Of a stretch of DNA of 64,000 nt, positions 7,928-17,618 are shown in pieces. The position numbers and the translations under genes were made by a program. Where the stretch lies: positions 52,876-116,875 of the forward strand of contig CALHPK010000007.1 in the NCBI GenBank assembly GCA_938036315.1. Direction: 5' to 3'. Every line of letters starts with the position of its first letter. Within the stretch, counting starts at the first letter, position 1. The stretch comes from an uncultured bacterium. Lineage in GTDB: Bacteria; Calescibacteriota; Calescibacteriia; Calescibacteriales; Calescibacteriaceae. The notes below the pieces were generated by a model, which was not told the DNA's origin, made no database searches, and worked only from the letters and a program-made list of their open reading frames with translations.

Positions 7928-10348
7928 AACTTTCTTATTTCTGCGGGAAGATACCGATTTATGCGGAAATACTATATCCCATACCTGATCAAGGTGGTTC
8001 ACAAAGAAAAACTGCATGTTACTTTTAACTTCGTCCGGAATCTTTTCAAGGTCTGATTTGTTAAGCTCTGGCAGAATCACTTTCCTGATACCGTATCTTG
8101 ATGCTGCTAGAACTTTCTCTCTTATACCTCCAACAGGCAGAATCTTACCTCGCAGAGTTATTTCTCCTGTCATCGCTACATCCTGCACCACTGGAACTTG
8201 CGTCAACGCTGAAACTAATGCTACAGTTATTGCAACTCCGGCAGAAGGTCCATCTTTCGGAACGGCTCCTTCCGGAACATGTATGTGTATACCGTTTGAA
8301 AATTTTCTCTTGTCTATTCCCAGTTTTTTGTAATTTACCTTTGCATATGTTACAGCAGCTTGAGCTGATTCCTTCATCACATCCCCCAAACTTCCTGTCA
8401 AAGAGATTCCAGATCTTGCCGGGATTATGGCAACCTCAATCTTCAAAATCTCACCACCGACCGGAGTCCAAGCAAGTCCCGTAGCAATCCCAACAAATTC
8501 CCCCTTTATATCTTCATATTCTTTAAACCTGGGAGCCCCTAAATACTTATGTATATCTTCCTTCTCCACGAAAATCTTCCCATTACTCAATTTCACACCT
8601 CCAAGAAGGATTTCCTTTCCCAATTTCCTTAAGACACTCTGGATCTTCCTTGAAAGCTCTCTCACACCGGCTTCTCTTGTATAGCCATTTATGATCTCAA
8701 GAATAGCAGAGTCAGAAATCTCAACCTTGTACTTTACAAGACCCGTCTCTTCCAATCCTCGAGGGATAAAATATCTTTTCGCTATGTGAAGCTTATCTGT
8801 GTCAGTGTATCCTGGAATGTCAATAATTTCCATTCTGTCGAGCAAAGGTAGCGGGATAGTTCCTGTGAAATTTGCGGTAGCTATAAACAAAACTTCTGAA
8901 AGGTCAAACGGTACTGATATATAGTGATCAACAAAGGAATTATTTTGTTCTGGATCCAGAACTTCTAAAAGAGCAGCTGACGGATCACCTCTAAAATCAG
9001 CAGATAACTTATCCACCTCGTCGAGCATAAAAACAGGATTTTTTGAGCCGGCTTGCTTCATTCCCATAATAATTTTCCCTGGCATCGCCCCAACATAAGT
9101 CCTTCTGTGTCCCCTTATTTCAGCCTCATCTCTTACCCCACCCAAAGATATCCTGACAAAACGCCTCCCAATCGCCCTTGCTATCGATTTACCTAAAGAG
9201 GTTTTCCCAACCCCTGGAGGTCCCACAAGGCACAAAATCGTACCACGCGGTATTCCACCTTTTAAAGCCCCCTGTGAGAGGAACTCCAAAATTCTTTCCT
9301 TAACGTCCTGCAGATTCCAATGATCTTCATCAAGAACTTCTTTTGCCCTCCTAAGATCAAGATTATCCTGTGTCCTTTCCACCCACGGCAAAGCCAAAAC
9401 TTCTTCAATCCAATTCATAACAACAGTGTGCTCTGGCGATTCCTTGGGAATCGATGATAATCGATCAATTTGCTTCAATACTTCCTTCTTCACATGATCC
9501 GGAAGCTTTTCCGCTTTTTCCCTAAGCTCATCAATCTCAGACCTGCCCCCTTCAATTTTCTCCAACTCCTTCTGCATCTCCTTTATCTCTTCTTGAAGTA
9601 TCCTTATTCTCTGGGCTCTGTCTATGTTCTCCTGAACCCTCTTTGAGATTTGCTGTTGTATCTTAGCAACCTCTATCTCTCTGATAAGAATTGATAAGAG
9701 TTTTTTAAACCTCTCATTCTGATCTATGGTCTCAACAAAATCTTGAAACTCATGCGGTTTTAAAGGAAGATTTCCAGCAATTATATCTGCCAAATTTCCG
9801 GGGATCTGTATAGTTCTTAAAAAATGAAGGAACTCTTGGGGGGGTTTTATCGGAAGATAAGATAAATATTCTCCAAAAAGACTCAACGCCTGCCGTGAGA
9901 GAGCTTCTAGTTCCGGATTAAAAATTAATGGTTTTTTATCATCAAATATTCTGACTCTGACAAGATATGGTGGAGTTTCATTAGCAAAACTCTCTATCTT
10001 TCCCCGAAAGAGCCCACTGACCAAAGCCCTGTAAATTCCATCGAGCCCCCTCCCAGCCCTTATAATCGCAGCTACAACACCAAATTGATTTATCGCATCC
10101 TTTGGATTTTTAGCATCTTCCCTCAAAATGGATAAAAAGATGAATCTCGAATGATTCAGCGAATACTCAATCGCAGATATAGAACTCTCATCAGAAATGC
10201 TTATAGGTGCAAAGTTACCAGGAAGGACAGTAAAGCCAACTACAGTAAGAACCGGAATCGGGATATCTTCCCTGAAAGCCTGAGATACCCCCCTTAAATC
10301 TAAAGCAGGAAGAGATTTCGATTCCCCGAAATTATAGTTATCCTCCAT
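7913..10348 (-). CDS. lon: ATP-dependent Lon protease
   Basis: An 811-residue LonA-type protease. The order is a LAN substrate-recognition domain (about 1-210), a coiled-coil linker (about 230-300), an AAA+ module with Walker A GPPGVGKTS near residue 376 and FMLDEVDKL as Walker B, and a C-terminal peptidase. The serine-lysine dyad is visible as Ser702 in KDGPSAGVA and Lys745 in GIREKVLAA, spaced 43 residues apart as in other Lon enzymes. It degrades misfolded and regulatory proteins in the cytoplasm. hisS lies upstream on the same strand, about 50 bases away. No heat-shock operator was recognised. Confidence 0.97.
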   Translation of the reverse strand: MEDNYNFGESKSLPALDLRGVSQAFREDIPIPVLTVVGFTVLPGNFAPISISDESSISAIEYSLNHSRFIFLSILREDAKNPKDAINQFGVVAAIIRAGRGLDGIYRALVSGLFRGKIESFANETPPYLVRVRIFDDKKPLIFNPELEALSRQALSLFGEYLSYLPIKPPQEFLHFLRTIQIPGNLADIIAGNLPLKPHEFQDFVETIDQNERFKKLLSILIREIEVAKIQQQISKRVQENIDRAQRIRILQEEIKEMQKELEKIEGGRSEIDELREKAEKLPDHVKKEVLKQIDRLSSIPKESPEHTVVMNWIEEVLALPWVERTQDNLDLRRAKEVLDEDHWNLQDVKERILEFLSQGALKGGIPRGTILCLVGPPGVGKTSLGKSIARAIGRRFVRISLGGVRDEAEIRGHRRTYVGAMPGKIIMGMKQAGSKNPVFMLDEVDKLSADFRGDPSAALLEVLDPEQNNSFVDHYISVPFDLSEVLFIATANFTGTIPLPLLDRMEIIDIPGYTDTDKLHIAKRYFIPRGLEETGLVKYKVEISDSAILEIINGYTREAGVRELSRKIQSVLRKLGKEILLGGVKLSNGKIFVEKEDIHKYLGAPRFKEYEDIKGEFVGIATGLAWTPVGGEILKIEVAIIPARSGISLTGSLGDVMKESAQAAVTYAKVNYKKLGIDKRKFSNGIHIHVPEGAVPKDGPSAGVAITVALVSALTQVPVVQDVAMTGEITLRGKILPVGGIREKVLAASRYGIRKVILPELNKSDLEKIPDEVKSNMQFFFVNHLDQVWDIVFPHKSVSSRRNKKVLASR

Positions 10349-10398
10349 ATCCTAAAATTTTTAACCAAATATATTACTTATAGTATATCCGAGAATTC

Positions 10399-11655
10399 TT
10401 ACTCAAAAAGCTCAGTAATCTTAACTTCTTCCTGCTTTGATAATTCGAGATCCCTCACCACCACCTTGCCCCCCAACAGCTCACGCTTACCAACAATAAG
10501 AGCAAATCTGAAATTTTCAGAATCCGCAAACCTAAGCTGAGATTTTAAACTTTTAGTAAGGTCAAGATTTATATCCACCCTTTTTATCAACTCTCCCAAT
10601 ATCTCATTCTTGTTCTTGAATTCAAAAATAGTTCCATCTGATCTCATCTTTAGAATGTTTTTCAACAGCTTAAAAGACTCTCCAAAAGTTTCCTTCATTG
10701 AGGTTATAAATACTCCTGTTCTTTTAGCTTTCTCAAGATTCACAAATTCAGATAATCTTTCAACCCCAACAGCAAACCCACAAGCTGGAGTAGGTTTACC
10801 TCCCATAAATTGAGCAAGGAGATCATATCTACCCCCAGCTGCGATGGCGTTCCCCCCAGATCTGTGGAATACCTCAAAAACAACCCCTGTATAGTAATCA
10901 AGACCTCTAACAAGCCTGGGATTAACAGATAGAATTCCTTCATCTAACATATTTTTAGAAAAAGAAAGAAACTCAAGAAAGTGATTCTTACATCCTTCAC
11001 ACAAAAAATCAGTAATTTCTGGAGCATTCTTTACTATTTCTGAGTCGACCTTACAATCGAGTATCCTCATTGGGTTTCTATCAATCCTCCTTTGACAATC
11101 ACCACAAAGAGGTTTGCCACTGAAGTAATTCCTCAAAGCTTCTGAGTAACTTGGTCTACATTTAGGACATCCCACAGAATTGACTTGAATCATATGCTCA
11201 ATATTCAAATTTTTTAAGAACTCACTCAAGATGAAAACCAAATAAGAGTCAGCTTGCGGAGAGGGATAATCAAACATCTCTACTCCGACCTGAGTGAATT
11301 GCCTATATCTACCTTTTTGTGGACGTTCTCTCCTGAACATAGGACCAACATAAAAAAACTTTACTTTTGGCCTCTCCACCTGCAAGTTTATATAGAAACG
11401 AACCACTGGGGCGGTACCTTCTGGTCGAAGGACAACTTCTTTGCCATCCTTATCCAAAAAAGAATACATCTGATGCATCACAATATCGGTAGTCTCTCCC
11501 AGGGATTTGACGAAAACCTCCGCATACTCTATCACTGGAGTAGATATTTCCTCAAAACCAAGCTTTGTAAAAAAATCCCGAGCCCTCTGTTCAATCAGCC
11601 TTACTTTTTTCAGCTCATCTGAAAAAAGGTCTCGGGTTCCGGAGACATTCTGCAT
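10399..11655 (-). CDS. hisS: Histidyl-tRNA synthetase
   Basis: A 418-residue class II aminoacyl-tRNA synthetase. It begins directly with the family-typical GTRDL. Motif 2 is present as YVGPMFRRERPQKGRYRQF, the histidine-binding loop as RGLDYYTG, and motif 3 as GFAVGVERL, followed by the anticodon-binding domain. Length is normal. A four-cysteine cluster (CPKC...CGDC) sits in the insertion domain, as in many bacterial HisRS. It is on the minus strand between rplT and lon. Confidence 0.96.
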   Translation of the reverse strand: MQNVSGTRDLFSDELKKVRLIEQRARDFFTKLGFEEISTPVIEYAEVFVKSLGETTDIVMHQMYSFLDKDGKEVVLRPEGTAPVVRFYINLQVERPKVKFFYVGPMFRRERPQKGRYRQFTQVGVEMFDYPSPQADSYLVFILSEFLKNLNIEHMIQVNSVGCPKCRPSYSEALRNYFSGKPLCGDCQRRIDRNPMRILDCKVDSEIVKNAPEITDFLCEGCKNHFLEFLSFSKNMLDEGILSVNPRLVRGLDYYTGVVFEVFHRSGGNAIAAGGRYDLLAQFMGGKPTPACGFAVGVERLSEFVNLEKAKRTGVFITSMKETFGESFKLLKNILKMRSDGTIFEFKNKNEILGELIKRVDINLDLTKSLKSQLRFADSENFRFALIVGKRELLGGKVVVRDLELSKQEEVKITELFE

Positions 11656-11697
11656 AAACAGTGATCTTAATCATAAACCTAAACCAATTGACAATAT

Positions 11698-12087
11698 TCA
11701 GATTTGCGGACTAACATAAGTTTGATATGGTGATATTTCAATATGCTGTTTCACTTTATCACATAATTTCTGGAACGCCTGAGGGTCTGAAAATGCTATC
11801 TGGGCAAGCGAGCGACGCGAAAGATTAACTCCCAATTTTTTGAGACCATGTATAAACTGTGAATATTTAAGACCATTTTGGCGCGCTAATGCATTTATTC
11901 TCACAATCCAAAGTCTCCTAAAATTCCTCTTTTTCTCCTTTCTCCCTCTGTAAGAGTGATACCATGCCCTAAGAACATACTGGGTAGCAACTTTAGAACA
12001 CCTCGATTGAGCACCATAGTACCCCTTTGCAAGCTTCAAAAACTTCTTCCGCCTTTGTCTCCTTGGAACAACGTATTTTACCCTCAT
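11698..12087 (-). CDS. rplT: 50S ribosomal protein L20
   Basis: A 129-residue protein whose first 110 residues match L20: a basic N-terminal helix (RRQRRKKFLKLAKGYYG), then RNFRRLWIVRINALAR, then a GLKKLGVNLSRRSLAQIA region. The tail of about 10-15 extra residues after that is not usual. A strong ribosome site (AAGGGAAGGAT) precedes the ATG. In most bacteria rplT follows infC and rpmI; here the upstream gene is a PilZ protein and hisS is downstream. Confidence 0.96.
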   Translation of the reverse strand: MRVKYVVPRRQRRKKFLKLAKGYYGAQSRCSKVATQYVLRAWYHSYRGRKEKKRNFRRLWIVRINALARQNGLKYSQFIHGLKKLGVNLSRRSLAQIAFSDPQAFQKLCDKVKQHIEISPYQTYVSPQI

Positions 12088-12161
12088 ATCCTTCCCTTAC
12101 TTTATTATAAACTATCTCCACACTGCTACAAATTTGATTTTTTCAAGAATATTGAAAGCAA

Positions 12162-12863
12162 TCAGCCTTCTCTTGCTACCACCTTCACCCTCTCTTTTAT
12201 GAACTCCGAAAGTTCTTTGACATGCCTTTTTTCTAACTTCGAAAATGAAAATCCAGCTTTGTATTCTCCCGAAGAACTTAGAGAATAATGTTTAAGTTTT
12301 GCTGTCCCGTTTAATTCGAAAGCTCTTTTTCTATCGGTTATCTTGATCGAGAATTTTACCTCCTCATTTATAAGAGGGAGAAAATACTCCATCATCTTAT
12401 CCTTTATATTCATAATTGCGGAAAACCCTCCAAGACTGATGTCTTTTATTTTACAGAAAAAGGCATATCCATTATCTCTTTTTATCACCACTTCACTATC
12501 ACCTCTAAGCTCCAATCTGTAATACCTTCTCCTCTCGCAAATGGAAATTTTCTCTGGAGACTTTATAATATACATTTTAGGAGAAATTCCCTTCACCTCA
12601 TCCACCACCTTCGAATTGATAGAAATAATACCTCTGCTACCTATGAACCTGATTTCACAGTTTTTATTCTTCTCAAGCTTACTGAGTGTTCTTATAACAA
12701 TATCATTGCCTTTTCTCCCAACTATGTAGCCTGACGCCCTACTCTTGCCTTTTGAGATTTCAATCTCCACTATATCAGAAAGAACCGAAGAAAGAAGCTT
12801 CTGAACAGAACTTCCTTTCAACTCCAAATCAAATAATTTTCTCGGAATCTCCAAAAGTGCCAT
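12162..12863 (-). CDS. PilZ-domain protein, likely c-di-GMP receptor (YcgR-like layout)
   Basis: A 233-residue protein with an N-terminal beta-rich half (resembling the YcgR/FlgZ N-terminal domain) and a C-terminal PilZ domain. The two c-di-GMP contact motifs are present: an RxxxR-type motif in ERRRYYRLEL near residue 110 and DISLGGFSA near residue 138. The protein should therefore bind cyclic di-GMP and act on motility, adhesion or polysaccharide export; the target is unknown. It lies 74 bases upstream of rplT on the same strand. No diguanylate cyclase is present in the window. Confidence 0.8.
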   Translation of the reverse strand: MALLEIPRKLFDLELKGSSVQKLLSSVLSDIVEIEISKGKSRASGYIVGRKGNDIVIRTLSKLEKNKNCEIRFIGSRGIISINSKVVDEVKGISPKMYIIKSPEKISICERRRYYRLELRGDSEVVIKRDNGYAFFCKIKDISLGGFSAIMNIKDKMMEYFLPLINEEVKFSIKITDRKRAFELNGTAKLKHYSLSSSGEYKAGFSFSKLEKRHVKELSEFIKERVKVVAREG

Positions 12864-13007
12864 ATAATATTAATTTTATACTTTCTGAACACTTTCGCCA
12901 TACCTTGAATAATCTATTTTCCTTGATTTGATCACTTAATTGCAATGTATCGTGGAACTAAAGCAAAAGATTTGTCAACTTTATATGGATATATCAGCTC
13001 AACCTAT

Positions 13008-13595
13008 TCACAGTGAAAAATAATAGTAGCTGAATAGACTGAAAGACGAAAGAATCTCAAAGCTTGAGCCCTTACCACCCCTTCCCCTCCCCATGGAATA
13101 CCCAAAAAGAATCAATTCTAACTGCAAAGAAAAATCAGAAAAATAGATTCCAGCACCATATCCAATACCTACCGAAACAACAGATGAATCCACCTTCACC
13201 TCTTCCCCTTTATCGTTTTTACCCTTACCAGATAAAAAAGAGTAAGAATGACTTAAAGAACTGAACAAAAATGAGTTAGTATAGCGCAGAAAATCAAACT
13301 TCCCTCTCAGAGCTAAATTAATTCCCGAAAAATATCCCCTGAATTCAGGTAAGTTTGAAGAAGAGTAGCTCACCCCAACCATAGAACCCACTGAAAATGG
13401 ACCTAAAGGCAATTCCGATGATATTCCAACATTAGCAACCTGCTGAATCTCCAACAGAGAATTGTAGTTAATCCGTATGTATGGTCCAACACCCAGCATT
13501 ACTTCTTGCGAATATCCCACCTCATACAATATGAAGAAAATAAAAATAGCAATTATCATCATATCGCCTACCCTGCTCTTCTGATTCGGCTTCAT
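13008..13595 (-). CDS. Small secreted beta-barrel-like protein
   Basis: A 195-residue protein with a clear signal peptide (hydrophobic IIAIFIFFILY, cleavage probably after YSQ). The mature part has alternating hydrophobic and polar residues, glycine-rich turns, and ends in a run of aromatic residues (SYYYFSL) like the terminal strand of outer-membrane beta-barrels. Its ATG overlaps the stop of the upstream caspase-domain lipoprotein gene in an ATGA arrangement, so the two are translationally coupled. Outer-membrane location is inferred; no family recognised. Confidence 0.65.
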   Translation of the reverse strand: MKPNQKSRVGDMMIIAIFIFFILYEVGYSQEVMLGVGPYIRINYNSLLEIQQVANVGISSELPLGPFSVGSMVGVSYSSSNLPEFRGYFSGINLALRGKFDFLRYTNSFLFSSLSHSYSFLSGKGKNDKGEEVKVDSSVVSVGIGYGAGIYFSDFSLQLELILFGYSMGRGRGGKGSSFEILSSFSLFSYYYFSL

Positions 13596-16045
13596 TTTGA
13601 TGCAATAACTATGTCATTCCCGACTATTCTGAAAAACGGTCTCTGTTTCCCCCCCGAAAGCTCCTTAACTTTTTTTGAAATGTAAGAGAAAAACTCTGAC
13701 AACATTATTACTCCGTCTTTGTCCAAATCAGCACTCCATTGCTTCACACCCTCGACCAGTGCAAAAGTAAATAATCCATGCCCAATAGCATCGGATTCAT
13801 ATGATAATTCATCTTGACTTGACGACGACAGAACAAAAACATTTCTAAGCTGTGGGAACGAGCTCCCGAGTTCTGCCCCTACTAGGTCCCCATATGCACC
13901 AGAATGACACGTGTCTAAAAATAGAACAACACTTACTGATAATTTCCTCGACAGCAATAATACAATGTCAATAACATCTGACCACTTCAGGGCTCTTTCG
14001 GTAAAATTATCAGTTCCCGCATCGTAGGTCATGAAATAATATGCTCCTGTGACTCGATGCCTAACTCCGTGTCCTGCAAAAAAAAGAAAAACTCTATCAC
14101 CATCTTCTACCTTATCAACTAGTTCAAACAGCCTCCTGATTATATTCTCTCGTGTTGCATCCTCATCTACTATTTTGATAATATTAGAATCAGAACCTTG
14201 AAACGTCTGGATAAACTTTTCTGCATCTACTCTAGCATACTTTAAATTAAGCTCTGAATTTTTATACCTTGAAATCCCGACTGCAACAATATGAGTTTTT
14301 GCCTTTATTTCAAAATCTGGAGCTTTTCTTGTAATCTTGACAATCTCGGCATATTTATCTCCTTTATCTGAAACAAATTCTATCTTTATACTGTTCTCTC
14401 CAAGCTGTAGAGGGAATTTGAATTTTATGTTGCTATCTCTGCTGCTTCTTGTAGTAAGTGGGGACTGGCTAAGCAGTCTTGCAGTAAGCAATCTTGCAGT
14501 AAGGAGTTTTGCCTCTTGCCCTTGAATTATCTTCCCACCTTTAACCTGGGTCAGAAACATACCATTCACAGTCAGATAACCATCCGCTTGAGATTTCATA
14601 ATTATCTCGATTTCTGCCTCGCTTTTATCTGTCAAGGGCTTAAACCCCAAATCAAAAGGTCTATAATCCGATCGCAGGACTACCTGCTCACTTACTCTCT
14701 TTTCTCTTTGGCCTTGGTATTTGGATAACTCGTCTAAATCTTTTTCTGAAATTGCAAAACCACATAAATTTGAAATTGCTGAAGAAACTGAACGCAAAAT
14801 AGCATCTTTATCTGTTTCTCCAACCCCCTTTGATGAAAAAGAATGCTCAAAAATAACCACCTTAGTTCTGGGATCAACAAAACTCAAAACTATCAAAGCC
14901 TGAGAAATATAAAGTGGCTCCCCTTTGTAATTCTTACCAGAATAAATCAGACCATATGATAGATCGCCGACGATCTTGTAATCCCCCTGAGATTCCGATA
15001 CTTCTAATTTCTTCTGCAAAATACACTTTGAAATCGCACTTTTCAAAAATGTGTATGGAGAATCAACTTCAAAAGTTATCTTTCTCCTTGAGTTCACCAA
15101 TGTTGTATTTAAAATTTGAACATACGGGAGATCACTTGAAAACTCAATTCTATTCTGTCCATAATCAAAAAATACGACATCAGCAATCTTAGCTCTACCA
15201 TTTTCGTCTGTCAAAACGGTGTAAACTTTCTCAGAAAAGCCGTTTTTAATCTTCACCCTTACTGGAACCCCCTCAGCTGGCATACCATCGATATCTGAAA
15301 AAATCTCAAGTTCTATATAAGTAATCGGCTCTGAGAACTCCGTATCGGTCCTCAAGCTCACCCTAAGATTTGATAATCTATTTTTTACCTTTTCGAATAG
15401 TTCCTGTGATATAGCTTTGTAGTCTCCACCAAGTGCCCGCAATAATGCTTCTTTACTCTTTACGGTAGCTAACTTCTTCTCGACTTCGACAAACTTCTTC
15501 AGTTCTTGCCCTACCCTTCCCAAATCAAAAATTCCCTCTGAAATTCTCTTTACTTCAGTAAAGATGTTGGAATCCATCTCAGAAATCTCTCTTAGTAACC
15601 TCTTTACAAACTCAGATTTATCAAAAACCGCCAGAGAATACCAAATCCCCTTTTCTTTATCGAAAAACCTTTCAGATATAATAACTCCTTCAAGTGTACC
15701 GTCAATCTCTTCGCGAATCTTTTTCGAAATAGCTTCGGATATTTCAAATTTTTCTTTTTTGGATTCTTTTTTGGATTCGGTTCCGGTAATTTTGGCTTGT
15801 GTTCCAACTTCTAGCTTCTCAGAGATATCTACCTTTATCTGCTTTAAAATTTCTGTTCGGGCTGACTTATCGGAATCATCCTTTGAGTAACCAACACCAA
15901 CACCAACTATATACTTTTGAGGATTAAAATTTTTATAAGGTTTGGTAATCCAATCAGGATTTTTCACTTTTGCACAGGACACAAGGATATAAGATACGAA
16001 GGCGAAAGATGCAGGAGCAATCGAAAGTAGAAAAACTTTTTTCAC
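13592..16045 (-). CDS. Lipoprotein with LPP20-like and caspase-like (peptidase C14) domains
   Basis: An 817-residue protein. The signal peptide ends in a perfect lipobox, LVSC (Cys24). Residues about 30-150 resemble the LPP20 lipoprotein domain (NPDWITKP... YIVGVGVGYSKD). A beta-sandwich-like middle follows, then a caspase-like domain from about residue 590 with the catalytic pair His659 (FFAGHGVRH) and Cys713 (LFLDTCHSGAYG). The residues of the Cys/His dyad are intact, so it should be an active cysteine peptidase on the periplasmic or outer membrane face. It starts with GTG at 16045. Bases 14471-14515 are three imperfect 15-bp repeats in the linker before the caspase domain. It is coupled to the beta-barrel-like gene downstream. 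Confidence 0.8.
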   Translation of the reverse strand: MKKVFLLSIAPASFAFVSYILVSCAKVKNPDWITKPYKNFNPQKYIVGVGVGYSKDDSDKSARTEILKQIKVDISEKLEVGTQAKITGTESKKESKKEKFEISEAISKKIREEIDGTLEGVIISERFFDKEKGIWYSLAVFDKSEFVKRLLREISEMDSNIFTEVKRISEGIFDLGRVGQELKKFVEVEKKLATVKSKEALLRALGGDYKAISQELFEKVKNRLSNLRVSLRTDTEFSEPITYIELEIFSDIDGMPAEGVPVRVKIKNGFSEKVYTVLTDENGRAKIADVVFFDYGQNRIEFSSDLPYVQILNTTLVNSRRKITFEVDSPYTFLKSAISKCILQKKLEVSESQGDYKIVGDLSYGLIYSGKNYKGEPLYISQALIVLSFVDPRTKVVIFEHSFSSKGVGETDKDAILRSVSSAISNLCGFAISEKDLDELSKYQGQREKRVSEQVVLRSDYRPFDLGFKPLTDKSEAEIEIIMKSQADGYLTVNGMFLTQVKGGKIIQGQEAKLLTARLLTARLLSQSPLTTRSSRDSNIKFKFPLQLGENSIKIEFVSDKGDKYAEIVKITRKAPDFEIKAKTHIVAVGISRYKNSELNLKYARVDAEKFIQTFQGSDSNIIKIVDEDATRENIIRRLFELVDKVEDGDRVFLFFAGHGVRHRVTGAYYFMTYDAGTDNFTERALKWSDVIDIVLLLSRKLSVSVVLFLDTCHSGAYGDLVGAELGSSFPQLRNVFVLSSSSQDELSYESDAIGHGLFTFALVEGVKQWSADLDKDGVIMLSEFFSYISKKVKELSGGKQRPFFRIVGNDIVIASK
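14471..14515. repeat. Three imperfect 15-bp tandem repeats inside the caspase lipoprotein gene
   Basis: The units are AAGCAGTCTTGCAGT, AAGCAATCTTGCAGT and AAGGAGTTTTGCCTC. Because 15 is a multiple of three, they add whole codons; the first two units encode the repeated LLTAR peptide on the minus strand. The repeat lies in a linker region, so expansion or contraction would be tolerated. Confidence 0.8.
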
Positions 16046-16208
16046 AGGTAAAAATATAACAACCTTGTACTGGTTTTTTTGTCTTTTAACGAATTTTTAT
16101 TTATTTTCTATTTTTTTTTGTTTTTGCATTTAGGATATGTAAAAGTAAGATTTTGGTTTTGCTCCGCTGAATTACTGTATCCTAAATTTCCTTGGATAAG
16201 AAGATGTT

Positions 16209-17612
16209 CTATTTTATTCCTTTGTATTCCTTATATGCTCTTATAACTTCTTGGATCGATTGTTTTGCATCACCAAATAACATATAAGAATTGTCAAGAT
16301 AGAAAAGTGGATTGGGAACACCTGAAAATCCCGCTTTCATACTCCTTTTTAGTACAACAACGGTTTTGGCTCTATCTACTTCTATTATTGGCATTCCAGA
16401 AATCGGCGTATTTTGGCTATCCCTCGCTAATGGATTTACCACATCATTTGCTCCTATTACGAAAGCTATATCGACTTCTCCGATCAAGGAATTTGATTCC
16501 TCCAGTGTTTTTAGCTTGTCGTAAGAGACATCTGCCTCGGCTAAAAGGACATTCATATGTCCTGGCATCCTACCTGCAACCGGATGGATAGCAAAAAATA
16601 CCTCCTTACCTTCTTTTTCAAGCAACACAGCAAGATCCCTTACTGCAAACTGAGCCTGAGATACAGCCATCCCGTATCCCGGTACGAATGAAACAGCCCT
16701 TGCGGAATCAAGCAAAATTGCCAATTCTTCAGGTGTAGTTTTTTTGACTGTTCCTTTTATTTGAACACCGGCAAATGATGCTTCATCCACCTGAATTGTT
16801 ACATTACCGATAAGGATGTCTATAAATCTTCTGTTCATAGCATCAGCCATAATTTTTGTAAGAATTATACCTGATGATCCTACCAGTGACCCTGTTATGA
16901 TAAGTCCGTAGTTATTTAGGACAAATCCAGTAATCGCTGCAGCAAGACCTGAGTATGCATTAAGCAGAGAGATAGCAACAGGCATATCAGCCCCACCTAT
17001 GGGGCTCACCACCATAATTCCCAATACTGCACTCAGAGCAAGTATTACCCAGGCAAACCTATAATCTAAATTAGTAGCAAGATAAACTGAAAGGGAAAGA
17101 CTTGCAAGTAGTAGAATCAAGTTCCAAAGTTTGTGGGCTGGAAGTGAGATTGGTTTTTCTGTTATCAACTCCTGCAATTTTGCAAAGGCTACTAAGCTTC
17201 CAAAAAATGTCACTGTTCCAACTATAACAGAAAGTCCGATGGAAAACCCAGACCAGAACCTCGGAGCACCTTCAGGCAAAAGGGCGACATCGTACAAGGC
17301 TGACATAGCAACGAGCGCACTTGCTCCCCCCCCAAAGCCATTAAATAGAGCAACCATCTGAGGCATCTGTGTCATCTTAGCTCCAAGCGCAGCTATTACC
17401 CCCGCAACTCCACCCACTAAAACTCCTAAGACGATAAGCTTATATGAGATTATATCCTTGTGAACTAAGGTAGCACATATAGCAAAGAGCATCCCCGAAG
17501 CAGCCACTAAGTTCCCACGTCTTGCAGTCTTTGGAGACTGGAGCATCTTTATTCCCAAAATAAACATTATCGCACTTACAATGTAAACAATATCCATTAT
17601 TACCTCTCTCAT
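16209..17612 (-). CDS. pntB: NAD(P) transhydrogenase subunit beta
   Basis: A 467-residue protein: about nine transmembrane helices (domain II part) followed by the NADP(H)-binding domain III, seen in FVPGYGMAVSQAQ, HPVAGRMPGHMNVLLAEA, GANDVVNP and VLKRSMKAG. With the alpha chain it couples hydride transfer between NADH and NADP+ to proton movement across the inner membrane. Two ATG codons are possible: 17612, preceded by AGAGGGGG, and 17597, preceded by GAGAGG; both have good ribosome sites. It lies six bases downstream of pntA2 on the same strand. Confidence 0.96.
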   Translation of the reverse strand: MREVIMDIVYIVSAIMFILGIKMLQSPKTARRGNLVAASGMLFAICATLVHKDIISYKLIVLGVLVGGVAGVIAALGAKMTQMPQMVALFNGFGGGASALVAMSALYDVALLPEGAPRFWSGFSIGLSVIVGTVTFFGSLVAFAKLQELITEKPISLPAHKLWNLILLLASLSLSVYLATNLDYRFAWVILALSAVLGIMVVSPIGGADMPVAISLLNAYSGLAAAITGFVLNNYGLIITGSLVGSSGIILTKIMADAMNRRFIDILIGNVTIQVDEASFAGVQIKGTVKKTTPEELAILLDSARAVSFVPGYGMAVSQAQFAVRDLAVLLEKEGKEVFFAIHPVAGRMPGHMNVLLAEADVSYDKLKTLEESNSLIGEVDIAFVIGANDVVNPLARDSQNTPISGMPIIEVDRAKTVVVLKRSMKAGFSGVPNPLFYLDNSYMLFGDAKQSIQEVIRAYKEYKGIK

Positions 17613-17618
17613 AGTCTA

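Noticed and set aside
13904..13916. GACACGTGTC palindrome in the caspase gene
   Set aside because: It shares only the CACGTG centre with parS; the flanking GTT/AAC arms are missing, and it falls on the conserved DTCHSG codons.
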